Shown here piece after piece: positions 30,418-41,605 of a DNA stretch of 64,000 nt. Each line of letters opens with the position of its first letter. The stretch's first letter is position 1. The notes under the pieces were generated by a model, which did not search any database, had not been told where the DNA came from, and was given only the letters and a program-made list of their open reading frames with translations. Source of the stretch: Yersinia kristensenii (GTDB lineage Bacteria; Pseudomonadota; Gammaproteobacteria; Enterobacterales; Enterobacteriaceae); the NCBI RefSeq assembly GCF_900460525.1, contig NZ_UHIY01000001.1:124001-188000 (forward strand). The letters run 5' to 3'. Position numbers and translations under genes: made by a program.

Positions 30418-30567
30418 CTTTTATTTTCCCCAGTTATGAAACATCAAATTTTTTCTAGTATCACGATTTTTATATTGGTCAGGCCAAATCTAGTGATTTT
30501 TTGTTGATCGAAAATCGCTGTCATACTGCCATTTCTGTTTTAATTTCGTACTCATTTGAGTAAATTG

Positions 30568-30597
30568 TCTATAAGGCCCAACAATTTGGTATTACAA
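30568..30597 (-). promoter_or_regulatory. probable sigma70 promoter of the GntP permease gene
   Basis: On the leftward strand a -35 TTGTAA (30592-30597) and a -10 TATAGA (30568-30573) are spaced 18 bp. The -35 sits inside the first operator of the array. Confidence 0.5.
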
Positions 30598-30639
30598 GTA
30601 CCACTAATTGGGCGACCAAATGAAGTATTGGTTAACCAA
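30586..30639. promoter_or_regulatory. array of three TTGG...CCAA operator-like palindromes
   Basis: The palindromes are TGGTATTACAAGTACCA (30587-30603), TTGGGCGACCAA (30608-30619) and TTGGTTAACCAA (30628-30639, perfect). The latter two start 20 bp apart, on the same face of the helix. The half site TTGGT is typical for FadR-subfamily GntR regulators. The first overlaps the likely -35 of the permease promoter. Confidence 0.6.
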
Positions 30640-30776
30640 CTTGTTGTGCAGATCGCAAAATTAAGATTTATTTCGGTGAGTTTTCACCCGGCGGAGGGGA
30701 AAAAAGTACACAGATTTCAGATGGGGAATAAGAGAGAAGTATGGGAATGAGGAGTGACAATTGGATAAAATCAAAA
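30640..30776. other. rest of the spacer upstream of the GntP permease gene
   Basis: No gene is recognised. A short reading frame that crosses the operator array has no family features or ribosome site and is not called. Confidence 0.45.
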
Positions 30777-30810
30777 CAAAAAAGGGCGGTATTTTCATAC
30801 ACGCCCTTTC
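30777..30810 (-). terminator. terminator of the lepA-acpS transcription unit
   Basis: The stem AAAGGGCG-GTAT / ATAC-CGCCCTTT with one bulge is followed on the leftward strand by a T run, 38 bp past the acpS stop. Confidence 0.9.
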
Positions 30811-30847
30811 ATTCCCACTCATTGCGTCTTGGTGGCAATAACGAGTT

Positions 30848-31228
30848 TTAGCTTTCGATAATCACAGTTGCACAGGCATAACGCCGCTCATCTGCCAAGG
30901 TCACATGCAAAGACTTGACCCCAAGTTCAGCCGCTAACTCTGCTGCACGTTGATGCAAACGTAGCGTTGGTTTACCCAATGCATCGTTAACGACTTCGAA
31001 CTGGTTAAATGCCAAACCATTACGGATACCGGTGCCAAATGCTTTAGCGGCAGCTTCTTTAACGGCGAAGCGTTTGGCCAAAAAACGGATTGGCTGTTGG
31101 TGCTGCTGATAATGTTGCCATTCCGATGGGCTGAGAATACGCAGTGCCAGCTTATCACCACTGCGTTCAACTACGGCTTCTATCCGAGAAATTTCAACAA
31201 TATCAGTACCTAATCCAAGAATAGCCAT
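30848..31228 (-). CDS. acpS: holo-[acyl-carrier-protein] synthase AcpS
   Basis: Transfers 4'-phosphopantetheine from CoA to acyl carrier protein. It has 126 residues; the Mg2+-binding residues are Asp9 in [11 protein letters not shown] and the Glu in [16 protein letters not shown] near residue 58. Its ATG overlaps the pdxJ stop by one base (TAATG), giving translational coupling. Last gene of the leftward lepA-lepB-rnc-era-recO-pdxJ-acpS series. Confidence 0.97.
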   Translation of the reverse strand: MAILGLGTDIVEISRIEAVVERSGDKLALRILSPSEWQHYQQHQQPIRFLAKRFAVKEAAAKAFGTGIRNGLAFNQFEVVNDALGKPTLRLHQRAAELAAELGVKSLHVTLADERRYACATVIIES

Positions 31229-31959
31229 TACCGACGCGCTTCTCGCATTAATACTTTCATATCGGTAACAGCAGCAGCAAGCCCTGACATAACGGCCTGG
31301 CCAATGATTGCATGACCAATATTTAGCTCATGCATCTCTGGCAAGGCGGCGATAGGTTGAACGTTATGATAAGTCAGGCCGTGACCCGCGTTAACTTTCA
31401 ATCCTTTACTGGCGGCATAGGTCGCCGCTTTGGCGATCCGCATTAATTCAGCCTGACGGGCCAAATCTGAAGAAGCATCAGCATAAGCACCAGTATGAAT
31501 TTCAATGTAAGGTGCCCCGACAGCCACAGCAGCATCAATCTGGCGCATATCAGCATCAATAAACAGTGAAATCAAAATCCCTGCGTCGGATAAACGACTC
31601 ACTGCGATGGTCATTTTATCAACCTGACCAGCGACATCCAACCCACCTTCGGTGGTGACTTCTTGCCGTTTTTCCGGTACCAAACAGCAAAAGTGGGGTT
31701 TTATCTCACAAGCGATGTCAACCATTTCATCAGTAACGGCCATTTCCAAATTCATACGAGTCTGGATGGTTTGGCGCAAAATACGCACGTCCCGATCCGT
31801 GATATGGCGACGATCTTCGCGTAAATGGACAGTAATACCGTCAGCACCGGCTTGTTCTGCAATAAACGCTGCCTGAACAGGGTCGGGGTAAATAGTTCCA
31901 CGTGCATTTCGTAATGTCGCGATGTGATCAATATTAACGCCCAGCAACAAATCAGCCAT
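31228..31959 (-). CDS. pdxJ: pyridoxine 5'-phosphate synthase PdxJ
   Basis: Condenses 3-amino-1-hydroxyacetone phosphate and deoxyxylulose 5-phosphate to pyridoxine phosphate. It is a TIM barrel of 243 residues, starting [20 protein letters not shown] at 31959 with GGAGGG upstream. Conserved parts are [16 protein letters not shown] and [12 protein letters not shown]. An upstream in-frame start would add 24 residues foreign to the family and is rejected. Confidence 0.98.
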   Translation of the reverse strand: MADLLLGVNIDHIATLRNARGTIYPDPVQAAFIAEQAGADGITVHLREDRRHITDRDVRILRQTIQTRMNLEMAVTDEMVDIACEIKPHFCCLVPEKRQEVTTEGGLDVAGQVDKMTIAVSRLSDAGILISLFIDADMRQIDAAVAVGAPYIEIHTGAYADASSDLARQAELMRIAKAATYAASKGLKVNAGHGLTYHNVQPIAALPEMHELNIGHAIIGQAVMSGLAAAVTDMKVLMREARR

Positions 31960-32125
31960 GACAGCCCTCCAGATATGGATGCATCTTTGATAGATTAATA
32001 AGCATGTAAGAATGCTTGCCAATAAACGCATAAGTGTCTGGCAGTTTACACCGAGTCAGCGGGCAGCGGATAGGCACAGTAAAGGAAAGTTGATGAACGG
32101 CAGTGTAAACAGTGGGTTGCAGGGA

Positions 32126-32851
32126 CTAAGGCAAGGGTTCTGCTGGCGGTTTAATCACAAATTGGCGGAACAGTTCGCGACTTTTTAACGGCTTACCCCC
32201 CAAGTAAGGTTTCAGAGCAATGCGGGTAAAACGCTTGGCTGCGCGTAACGTATCAGCATCAGGAAACTCACGGTTAGCCAAAGCCAATAATTGGCGGCCA
32301 GTAAAACTGTAGTGATCAACCACTAAACTGGCAATAAATCCTTTTTCCTCACGGTAGCGGTAAGTCATGCTGTCAGACACCGGCTGGCCACTGCCCGCGC
32401 AATGAAGGAAATCAACGCCATAACCAAGATGGGCCAATATTGCCAATTCAAACTGGCGTAAAGCATATTCAGGGGAGCCATCGCTACCAGCCAATGATTG
32501 TAAACAATGCAGATAGTCGAAGAATAGAGCGGAGTAATTGGTTTGGTGTTCAAGGACGCGCGCGAGCAGCTCATTGACATATAAGCCGCTGTACAACATT
32601 GAACCGGTCAATGGAAGAGCCAGCGAAACCGGCTCGGCACTGCGCAATGTTTTGACTTCACCACGGCCAGTCCAACGAACCAGTAATGGCGTAAAGGGCT
32701 GCAAGCAGCCCTTTAGATTGGAACGGCGACCCCGCGCACCTTTAGCCAACACCCGCATGCGACCCTCCCCTTCAGTGAATAAATCCAGCATTAAACTGGT
32801 TTCACTGTAAGGTCGCCCATGCAGGACAAATGCGCGTTGCCAACCTTCCAT
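32126..32851 (-). CDS. recO: DNA repair protein RecO
   Basis: Recombination mediator that, with RecR, loads RecA onto SSB-coated single strands. It has 241 residues, with an N-terminal OB fold ([19 protein letters not shown] to about residue 80; [22 protein letters not shown]) and a C-terminal helical domain. It starts ten bases after the era stop. The match to enterobacterial RecO is strong throughout. Confidence 0.97.
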   Translation of the reverse strand: MEGWQRAFVLHGRPYSETSLMLDLFTEGEGRMRVLAKGARGRRSNLKGCLQPFTPLLVRWTGRGEVKTLRSAEPVSLALPLTGSMLYSGLYVNELLARVLEHQTNYSALFFDYLHCLQSLAGSDGSPEYALRQFELAILAHLGYGVDFLHCAGSGQPVSDSMTYRYREEKGFIASLVVDHYSFTGRQLLALANREFPDADTLRAAKRFTRIALKPYLGGKPLKSRELFRQFVIKPPAEPLP

Positions 32852-32860
32852 CGGCGAGCC

Positions 32861-34452
<1,592 letters not shown>

Positions 34453-34634
34453 TTACCAATAGATCAAGAATGCGTCAAAAACTACAGCATACGGAACAGG
34501 TCTGATCAGCCAATATTACCAAAACAAAACTGTTTCGTTTGCAGTGGCTCCCATAAAAGAGCCAACTGTTAGCGCTCGAAAGGTTATTCTACAACGAGTG
34601 GAAATATAATGCTGCGTTTAAATGCCCTGCGAAC

Positions 34635-34673
34635 TTGAAGTGACAGCGTGTTTATCCCCCGCCGTCACTTCAA
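34635..34673 (-). promoter_or_regulatory. 14-bp hairpin in the lepB-rnc spacer, possible RNase III autoregulation site
   Basis: TTGAAGTGACAGCG and CGCCGTCACTTCAA flank an 11-base loop. As leftward RNA all 14 positions pair (one as G-U); as rightward RNA the same position would be an A-C mismatch. No T run follows, so it is not an intrinsic terminator. Confidence 0.6.
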
Positions 34674-34687
34674 TGACTCAATATAGA

Positions 34688-35686
34688 TTAATGTATTCCA
34701 CCAATACGACTTAAACGCACACCCGTTGGCCATTCACCTTCTTGCTTTTCAAAACTCATCCAAATAGCCGTGGCTTTACCTACCAGATTACGTTCTGGCA
34801 CAAAACCCCAATAGCGGCTATCGGCACTATTATCCCGGTTATCACCCATCATAAAGTAGTGACCTTCCGGCACAACCCACACGCCTAACGGCTGATTAGG
34901 TTGCTGATAATAAGCCCCAACTTGCTCTTGGCGGCCAGGCACAGTGAGGATCTGGTGGGCAACCGGGCCGAGGGTTTCAGTCCGCTCACGCAGGCGTACA
35001 CCACCATCCGGCACCGCCTGATTTAATGGAATTTGGAAGAATCCAGCAGAGGCCTCACCATTACCGCTATAACGGAATGTTTGTACGAAATCGCTTGGTT
35101 CTGATGCACTGTAAGTAATTGGCAACGCACTGTCACAAGAAGTCCCGGTATTACAAGCAGGTTGAACCGTTACTTCTTTACTGATTGGATTATAACTGAC
35201 CCGATCTCCCGGCAAACCCACCACCCGCTTGATATAATCCAAACGAGGGTCTAGCGGATATTTAAACACGGCGACATCGCCACGTTTCGGGTGCCCTGTA
35301 GGGATTAGCGTAGTTTGCGTAATAGGGTCTTTAATTCCGTAAGCAAACTTCTCTACCAGAATGAAATCACCGATCAGTAATGTGGGCATCATCGAGCCAG
35401 AGGGGATCTGGAAGGGCTCGTAAATAAACGAGCGCACGATAAATACCAGAGCTAACACCGGGAAGACTGAAGCACAAGTCTCAATCCAACCAGGCTGTCG
35501 TGCAGCCGGTGCGAGAGTCTTGTTATCTACCGCACTCCCGGTTTGCGCCTTGATAGCCGCAGTTTGGGCGTTAACAGCCGCAACTTTTGCCTGACGGGCC
35601 GGCCCCCATTTAAACCGCTCGAAGCACCAAATAACCCCGGTTACCAACGTAGCTATCGCTAAAATCAAGGCAAACATGTTAGCCAT
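34688..35686 (-). CDS. lepB: signal peptidase I (LepB)
   Basis: Inner-membrane serine protease that removes signal peptides. It has 332 residues from the ATG at 35686, with AAGGAG upstream; the frame opens one codon earlier with TTG. Two membrane segments are visible (residues 3-22 and about 70-90), the catalytic Ser is in IPSGSMMPTL (Ser98), and the general-base Lys is in DYIKRVVGLPGDR. The box GDNRDNSADSRYWG is intact. The linker at residues 30-65 is Ala-rich and longer than in E. coli. Confidence 0.98.
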   Translation of the reverse strand: MANMFALILAIATLVTGVIWCFERFKWGPARQAKVAAVNAQTAAIKAQTGSAVDNKTLAPAARQPGWIETCASVFPVLALVFIVRSFIYEPFQIPSGSMMPTLLIGDFILVEKFAYGIKDPITQTTLIPTGHPKRGDVAVFKYPLDPRLDYIKRVVGLPGDRVSYNPISKEVTVQPACNTGTSCDSALPITYSASEPSDFVQTFRYSGNGEASAGFFQIPLNQAVPDGGVRLRERTETLGPVAHQILTVPGRQEQVGAYYQQPNQPLGVWVVPEGHYFMMGDNRDNSADSRYWGFVPERNLVGKATAIWMSFEKQEGEWPTGVRLSRIGGIH

Positions 35687-35695
35687 CAAAACTCC

Positions 35696-37495
35696 TTATT
35701 TACTGTCTTTTCCGACATGCAGAATAGCCAGGAAAGCTTCTTGCGGTAATTCAACGTTACCGACCTGCTTCATACGTTTTTTACCATCTTTCTGTTTCTG
35801 CAGAAGTTTCTTCTTACGACTCACATCGCCGCCATAACACTTCGCCAATACGTTTTTCCGTAACTGTTTCACAGTCGAGCGAGCAATGATGTGGTTGCCT
35901 ATAGCCGCCTGAATCGCAATATCAAATTGCTGACGCGGAATCAGTTCCTTCATTTTCTCAACCAGATCACGGCCGCGGTACTGCGCATTATCACGGTGAG
36001 TAATGAGTGCCAGCGCATCGACTCGCTCATTGTTGATTAATACATCAACACGCACCATGTCGGAAGTCTGGAAGCGTTTAAAATTGTAATCTAATGATGC
36101 ATAACCGCGAGATGTGGATTTCAGGCGGTCAAAGAAATCGAGCACCACTTCAGCCATCGGTATTTCGTACGTCAGCGCCACTTGGTTACCGTGGTAAACC
36201 ATGTTGGTCTGCATACCGCGCTTTTCAATACACAATGTAATGACGTTACCCAAGTATTCCTGTGGCAACAGCATATGACATTCAGCAATAGGTTCGCGTA
36301 GTTCCTCAATGTTATTCAAGGCTGGCAGCTTGGAAGGGCTATCGACATAAACCGTTTCCTGAGCAGTTGTAATCACTTCATACACCACCGTGGGTGCTGT
36401 AGTGATAAGTTCCAGATCGTACTCACGCTCCAAACGTTCCTGAATGATTTCCATATGCAGTAAGCCCAGGAAACCACAGCGGAAACCAAAACCCAGTGCT
36501 GTAGAACTTTCTGGCTCATAGAACAAAGAGGCATCATTAAGGCTCAACTTGCCTAATGCATCGCGGAAAGCTTCATAGTCATCAGAGCTAATCGGGAACA
36601 GACCCGCATAAACCTGTGGTTTGACTTTCTTAAAACCAGGTAATGATTTTTCAGCCGGGTTACGGGCCAATGTCAGCGTATCACCGACCGGCGCACCCAG
36701 AATGTCTTTTATCGCACAGACCAGCCAACCTACTTCGCCACAGTTCAGTACGTCACGATCAACACGTTTTGGTGTAAAGATACCCAACCGGTCAGCGTTG
36801 TAGCTCTGGCCAGTACTCATAACCTTAACTTTATCGCCTTTACGCAACGAACCATTCTTGATACGGATTAATGATACGACACCCAGATAGTTATCAAACC
36901 AGGAGTCAATAATCAGTGCCTGTAATGGGCCATCCGGATCGCCCTGAGGCGGCGGAATATCGCGCACCAGTCGCTCAAGAATATCAGGAACACCTACACC
37001 GGTTTTTGCTGAGCAACGCACTGCATCAGTCGCATCAATACCGACGATGTCTTCAATTTCTTCAGCAACGCGCTCTGGGTCTGCCGCAGGCAAGTCAATT
37101 TTGTTCAGAACTGGAACAACTTCCAGATTCATTTCCATCGCCGTATAGCAGTTTGCCAGCGTTTGCGCTTCAACACCCTGCCCTGCGTCAACGACCAATA
37201 AAGCCCCTTCACAAGCCGCCAAGGAGCGGGAAACTTCATAAGAGAAGTCAACGTGGCCGGGAGTATCGATAAAATTAAGTTGATAGGTTTGACCATCTTT
37301 TGCGTGGTAATCAAGTGTCACACTCTGTGCCTTGATGGTAATACCACGCTCACGCTCCAGATCCATAGAATCCAGTACTTGAGCGGCCATTTCTCGCTCA
37401 GATAAACCGCCACAAATCTGAATAATACGGTCCGACAGTGTCGATTTACCGTGGTCAATATGGGCAATAATAGAAAAGTTTCTTATGTGCTTCAT
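35696..37495 (-). CDS. lepA: elongation factor 4 (LepA)
   Basis: Translational GTPase that acts in 30S biogenesis and translation. It has 599 residues: P-loop AHIDHGKS near residue 11-18, [17 protein letters not shown], the EF-G-like domains II, III and V, and the LepA-specific C-terminal domain ending with a basic segment ([21 protein letters not shown]). First gene of the leftward operon with lepB nine bases downstream. Confidence 0.98.
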   Translation of the reverse strand: MKHIRNFSIIAHIDHGKSTLSDRIIQICGGLSEREMAAQVLDSMDLERERGITIKAQSVTLDYHAKDGQTYQLNFIDTPGHVDFSYEVSRSLAACEGALLVVDAGQGVEAQTLANCYTAMEMNLEVVPVLNKIDLPAADPERVAEEIEDIVGIDATDAVRCSAKTGVGVPDILERLVRDIPPPQGDPDGPLQALIIDSWFDNYLGVVSLIRIKNGSLRKGDKVKVMSTGQSYNADRLGIFTPKRVDRDVLNCGEVGWLVCAIKDILGAPVGDTLTLARNPAEKSLPGFKKVKPQVYAGLFPISSDDYEAFRDALGKLSLNDASLFYEPESSTALGFGFRCGFLGLLHMEIIQERLEREYDLELITTAPTVVYEVITTAQETVYVDSPSKLPALNNIEELREPIAECHMLLPQEYLGNVITLCIEKRGMQTNMVYHGNQVALTYEIPMAEVVLDFFDRLKSTSRGYASLDYNFKRFQTSDMVRVDVLINNERVDALALITHRDNAQYRGRDLVEKMKELIPRQQFDIAIQAAIGNHIIARSTVKQLRKNVLAKCYGGDVSRKKKLLQKQKDGKKRMKQVGNVELPQEAFLAILHVGKDSK

Positions 37496-37779
37496 TTATA
37501 TGAATTTTTCTCTAGTCGTTGTCTTTAATTAATTATTGGTGGACACAGCGATGGACTCAAACCCAAAACTACCCACATAAATATGCACGCATCTTACACT
37601 GTAAGTCAGCCTCGTGAAAGGCATCACACTTAGCTTGTTACCTCATTTATGCTGTTAAAATGTATCAGCGCCTCTCCATTGGCTGTTATAGCCAAGATGC
37701 CATACTGGCTCAACAACTCATACCCTTCTATTCTATAAATCTTTATTAAATCACTTTAGGAAAATGCTCATTTACCCTC
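37496..37779. other. spacer between lepA and the islet gene
   Basis: It should contain the lepA promoter, but no strong hexamer pair stands out. No ORF, repeat or RNA is recognised. Confidence 0.4.
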
Positions 37780-37840
37780 TTGATAAAAAGCCTAATGTAT
37801 TAATGTAATTCAATAATAACCAAGTGAAATATCTACTTGG
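37780..37840 (+). promoter_or_regulatory. promoter and inverted repeat before the islet gene
   Basis: The -35 TTGATA (37780-37785) and -10 TGTAAT (37804-37809) are 18 bp apart. The perfect inverted repeat CCAAGT-N9-ACTTGG (37820-37840) covers the expected start region and 5' leader and could be an operator or RNA hairpin. Confidence 0.5.
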
Positions 37841-37859
37841 CGGCTGAAAGGAGTATATT

Positions 37860-38696
37860 ATGATCGACGAAGGAAAAATACTTAGCCGCCATGAGTTAAG
37901 AAGTAAAAACTCAAAATTAACTATTGGCATAATAGTGTTTATATTAGGATTGAGCTTTGTAATAATTAGCTTATCAATTACTACGTCTATCTTTTCAACA
38001 CCCTCAATTCTTTCAATGCTATGTGTTGCTATTGCCGGTATATCATTAAGTCTATTAATTCATTCGGGTTTATACAATAATCCAATATTCACCTACTTTC
38101 TTTATGAAAAAGGCATTCGTGTTTTTAATCATGACAATGGGAGTGTTTATTTTATCTCATTTAACAAAATAGAATATATTTATAAATATCACACAGGAAT
38201 AGATCCTAATGGTAAAATTAATACCATGGCATTCCGCACATCAAAAAACAAATCTTGGAATATTATTAATAATAATATAACCAATGCATACCCCCTCATA
38301 AATACGATAATTCATCAGCAAATTATGCAGGTCGGTTTAATAAGCTTAAATACATTATCACGAGGTAAAACAATCGTATTCGATATAGTGCGAAAGAATG
38401 AGCGCTGGTCAAGACTACGCCCATCTAATATCCATAAGATGAAAAAAATTCAGATAGATACGATCCCTCTGTCACTCAGTGCACACTCATTAGTCACAAA
38501 AAAAGGTACGATTAACATTGAGGATATATTACGCATCGAAACGTTACGTGAAGCACGTCATGACAAGATAAGATTATTTGATGCGAAAGGTAACATACTA
38601 TTTTCGATAGATTACTCATCACTTATCAGTGCAGATCTTTTTATTGCCTTACTGGAGCACATGATACAAAACAGAATACCCGCCTATTATGGCTAA
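37860..38696 (+). CDS. AT-rich islet gene: membrane protein of unknown function
   Basis: It has 278 residues. Two hydrophobic segments lie near the N-terminus (about residues 20-42 and 50-68, SMLCVAIAGISLSLLI), followed by a soluble domain. That domain seems to hold two copies of a PH-like beta module: FYFLYEKGIRVF...SFNKIEYIYKY (about 79-105) and HSLVTKKGTINIEDILRIE (about 209-228). Codon use is markedly AT-rich compared with lepA and rse genes on either side, and E. coli has no gene here between lepA and rseC, so it was probably acquired. AAAGGAG lies just before the ATG. I do not recognise the family and make no functional claim. Confidence 0.72.
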   Translation: MIDEGKILSRHELRSKNSKLTIGIIVFILGLSFVIISLSITTSIFSTPSILSMLCVAIAGISLSLLIHSGLYNNPIFTYFLYEKGIRVFNHDNGSVYFISFNKIEYIYKYHTGIDPNGKINTMAFRTSKNKSWNIINNNITNAYPLINTIIHQQIMQVGLISLNTLSRGKTIVFDIVRKNERWSRLRPSNIHKMKKIQIDTIPLSLSAHSLVTKKGTINIEDILRIETLREARHDKIRLFDAKGNILFSIDYSSLISADLFIALLEHMIQNRIPAYYG

Positions 38697-38710
38697 TAAG
38701 TAGCGAAGAA

Positions 38711-39172
38711 TTACTCTTGATGAATACGCATAGCGGTTGGCGGTAAACCAATCTGTAAGACAGTAGGTTGATAATCATTTTTCCCTTCAATCTTAATAGC
38801 CACTGTCCGGGCCAATAAAAAGCCCAACCCCGCCCCTAAAATAGCACCAAGCGCCGTAAAAGCATCAGTGAAAAATAAAGCTTGAAACAAAGTGCCCCCC
38901 ATTATTAAACCGACTAATGGGGTCAAATAAACCAAAGCAGCAGAACGCAATAAGCTGCCTTCACTGATACCAACCTCAACTTTTTGCCCAGGCTCGAGTG
39001 GTTGTGAAATCGCTATTTTTAATTGATGCTCAGATTCTGGCCCCAATTCATTCAATAAATGACTACCACACCCTGAACGTGCATTACAACTCCCACACCC
39101 CGAATGTGGTTCGCAACGTAAAAGTGCCACCCCATTCTTCCATGAGATAACTGTTGCCCATTCTTTCATCAT
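38711..39172 (-). CDS. rseC: RseC, SoxR-reducing / sigmaE regulator
   Basis: Inner-membrane protein of 153 residues. A Cys-rich N-terminal cytoplasmic part (CEPHSGCGSCNARSGCG, about residues 16-32) probably binds a metal or redox centre, and two membrane segments follow (about 77-95 and 100-120). It takes part in SoxR reduction and modulates sigmaE. Its start overlaps the rseB stop by four bases. Confidence 0.95.
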   Translation of the reverse strand: MMKEWATVISWKNGVALLRCEPHSGCGSCNARSGCGSHLLNELGPESEHQLKIAISQPLEPGQKVEVGISEGSLLRSAALVYLTPLVGLIMGGTLFQALFFTDAFTALGAILGAGLGFLLARTVAIKIEGKNDYQPTVLQIGLPPTAMRIHQE

Positions 39173-40125
39173 TTAGCCGACTCCAGAACCACACTATCGG
39201 CAATACGTTTTGCCGTTGATGGAGGTAACTCACCCACTACGGTGATTTCTACATTATTACGAGTTTCAGTATGGACAGTACGTCGCCCTTGGCGCAGTGA
39301 CTGTTCGGAAGGCGCATCTTTACCCGCAGGGTTCACATTCACAGAAAAACTAAACAGACCATCGGAATAGAGTCGTGATTCAGTGGGTGTATCCATATTA
39401 GGCAATGTGCGGCGACTATGGGAAACCTCTGTCACCCCCTCCGGCAACCAACGCGGAGCCCAGGTAAAATCCACCTTGGTTTTTGCTGGTAAAGCAAGCA
39501 ATGGCGGTAAGGACAGTTTTAATACTCCCCGCAGAATTTCCTGAATAGGCTCGCCAACAGCAAAAGAAATCACCCGAAACTGCTCAAGTGTTTCACCATC
39601 GCGATCTAACAAGTCTACCCGCATAGGAAGTTTTGTTGTCTCATCCATCCAAATAATATAACTGTATCTCGTACTGTCACGGGCAACCACCCTGATAACC
39701 TGGCATGGTCTATCAGCGACACGCGCACGGCCGAGTGCAATATAGTTATAATGCTTTGATAATTTTTCAAAATCGGGGAATACAACAGAAGGCAAAGCAT
39801 CAATAATATGCTCACCACTCAACGTGAAAGAGTCAAATCCTGGCTCGAAATAACTTATTTCATCACCACGTTGTATGATCTCAGTACGCGGTCCATCCAT
39901 ACGCAGCAATTGTGCTAACGTTTTTTTATCTAGAATGGCATGACGATAGCGAAGAGAATCAATCCCTTGCTTGTTAACGTTTATGTACGATAGCTCATAA
40001 TTGAGCGATTGGCTGGCAGCGCTCATGTCCTGCAACATTGCTATCGGCGTGGTATCCGCCGAAGCAATTGTTGGCATGAACAGGCTGCCCGCCATTAAAC
40101 AGACGGAAAACCAAAGTTGCTTCAT
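39169..40125 (-). CDS. rseB: periplasmic anti-sigmaE cofactor RseB
   Basis: Binds the periplasmic part of RseA and shields it from DegS; lipopolysaccharide intermediates release it. It has 318 residues with a signal peptide ending near TIASA (about residue 23), a lipoprotein-like N domain (MLQDMSAASQSLNYELSYI onward) and a smaller C domain with ESRLYSDGLFSFSV. It overlaps the rseA stop by one base. Confidence 0.97.
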   Translation of the reverse strand: MKQLWFSVCLMAGSLFMPTIASADTTPIAMLQDMSAASQSLNYELSYINVNKQGIDSLRYRHAILDKKTLAQLLRMDGPRTEIIQRGDEISYFEPGFDSFTLSGEHIIDALPSVVFPDFEKLSKHYNYIALGRARVADRPCQVIRVVARDSTRYSYIIWMDETTKLPMRVDLLDRDGETLEQFRVISFAVGEPIQEILRGVLKLSLPPLLALPAKTKVDFTWAPRWLPEGVTEVSHSRRTLPNMDTPTESRLYSDGLFSFSVNVNPAGKDAPSEQSLRQGRRTVHTETRNNVEITVVGELPPSTAKRIADSVVLESAK

Positions 40126-40781
40126 TACTGCTGCTGCATTCCTAAGGACTGAGTTCCAGGGACCTGAATAGCGGCTTGTGTTGATGCTGAAGGCACCTGC
40201 GACAACTCAGTTTGTGGCAAACGGCGCTGTAATTCAAAATCTTGCAACTGCGTCATCATATTCACACGACGACGTTGCTCTTGAACCTGATGCTGTTGAC
40301 TCGTCCCGAAAGAACCATCAGCAGGCACACCAAAACTGACAGGCGAAGCTTTACCCATCATCGGTAACGTATTAAAAGCAGGAGCTTCTGGCTGTAAATT
40401 ACCAGATGCGGGTTGGTTATATTGCTGAACGCCTACAATGACGGCGAGAGAAACACACGCAGCAACCCCAACTTGGGTAATCTGGCTGGCCCATGGGCGA
40501 ACTTTTTGCCAGAAAGGCATTTTCTGCCAAACATGTGGTTGTGGCTGAGATTCAGGCACAGCAATAGGAACAAAACGAGCTGGCTCATTTTTGAGCGCCT
40601 CTGCGACACGACTGGCGATATCCAGATGCAAGACTTCACCAACGTCCCCCCGCAGGGTATCACGGATTAAATGATAGCTCTGCCAGCTTTGCTGTAATGC
40701 TTTATCTTTCGATAAAGAACCCATCAGCTCACTATCAAGAGTTTCTCCGTCCATCAGAGCGGAAAGCTTTTCTTTCTGCAT
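40125..40781 (-). CDS. rseA: anti-sigmaE factor RseA
   Basis: Inner-membrane anti-sigma factor; sequential cleavage by DegS, RseP and ClpXP frees sigmaE. It has 218 residues: an N-terminal sigmaE-binding domain (MQKEKLSALMDGETLDSELM), one membrane segment near residues 98-118 (VGVAACVSLAVIVGV), and a Gln-rich periplasmic tail. It follows rpoE by 24 bp. Confidence 0.97.
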   Translation of the reverse strand: MQKEKLSALMDGETLDSELMGSLSKDKALQQSWQSYHLIRDTLRGDVGEVLHLDIASRVAEALKNEPARFVPIAVPESQPQPHVWQKMPFWQKVRPWASQITQVGVAACVSLAVIVGVQQYNQPASGNLQPEAPAFNTLPMMGKASPVSFGVPADGSFGTSQQHQVQEQRRRVNMMTQLQDFELQRRLPQTELSQVPSASTQAAIQVPGTQSLGMQQQ

Positions 40782-40805
40782 GCCAAATACCCTTTGTGTG
40801 TCCGC

Positions 40806-41381
40806 TTATCGCTGAATCAGCGGCTGAACTTTGTTATCGATAGCCTCTCTGGCACGGAAGATACGGGAACGAACAGTACCCACCGGACAGTCCATAATGA
40901 CGGCTATCTCTTCATAGCTTAGACCATCTAACTCCCTGAGTGTAATCGCCATCCGGAGATCTTCAGGAAGTGACTCTATGGTTTTAAAAACTATCTGCCT
41001 CAATTCTTCAGACAACATTAAGTTCTCAGGGTTCGATATTTCTTTCAATGCACCCGCATTTTCGTAATTTTCAGCATCATTTGCATCTACATCACTGGAT
41101 GGCGGGCGCCGCCCCTGAGCGACTAAATAGTTTTTTGCTGTATTAACAGCGATACGGTAAAGCCAAGTATAGAAGGCACTGTCGCCACGAAACGACTCTA
41201 GGGCGCGATAGGCCTTAATAAAAGATTCTTGAACTACATCAGGAACATCACCCTGAGGCACGTATCGGGATACGAGGCTCGCAACCTTATGCTGGTATCG
41301 AATTACCAGTAAATTGAACGATTGCTGATCACCTTTCTGGACCCGTTCAACCAGCATTTGATCCGTTAACTGCTCGCTCAT
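40806..41381 (-). CDS. rpoE: RNA polymerase sigmaE factor (RpoE)
   Basis: ECF sigma factor for envelope stress. It has 191 residues: region 2 (SFNLLVIRYQHKVASLVSRY, PDVVQESFIKAYRALESFRG) and region 4 (LPEDLRMAITLRELDGLSYEEIA, GTVRSRIFRAREAI). First gene of the rpoE-rseA-rseB-rseC operon, divergent from nadB, with a self-controlled sigmaE promoter about 85 bp upstream. Confidence 0.99.
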   Translation of the reverse strand: MSEQLTDQMLVERVQKGDQQSFNLLVIRYQHKVASLVSRYVPQGDVPDVVQESFIKAYRALESFRGDSAFYTWLYRIAVNTAKNYLVAQGRRPPSSDVDANDAENYENAGALKEISNPENLMLSEELRQIVFKTIESLPEDLRMAITLRELDGLSYEEIAVIMDCPVGTVRSRIFRAREAIDNKVQPLIQR

Positions 41382-41465
41382 CCGAGGTGAACTCTCCCGA
41401 AATCTATCCCCACGCTAAAAGTAGTACTGCCAGCCATATATTTATTTTCCTGAGCAAGCACACGC

Positions 41466-41493
41466 TTGTAGTTTATAAAATTTGCAAAGTTCC
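41466..41493 (-). promoter_or_regulatory. sigmaE-dependent promoter of rpoE
   Basis: On the leftward strand GGAACTTT is followed 16 bp after GAACTT by TACAA, the same arrangement as the E. coli rpoE autoregulatory promoter. Confidence 0.85.
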
Positions 41494-41605
41494 ATGTTGC
41501 CAGATTATTTGTCTGAATATTGTTTAGACATCTTATAGCCATAGCTTTTGCTCTGGCAGATAGGCTAACATGAATTTCACTCTTCTTCTGCACACATCAT
41601 ACGAT

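Noticed and set aside
30556..30750. 64-residue frame on + upstream of the GntP permease gene
   Set aside because: It covers the operator array, has no ribosome site and shows no similarity that I recognise.
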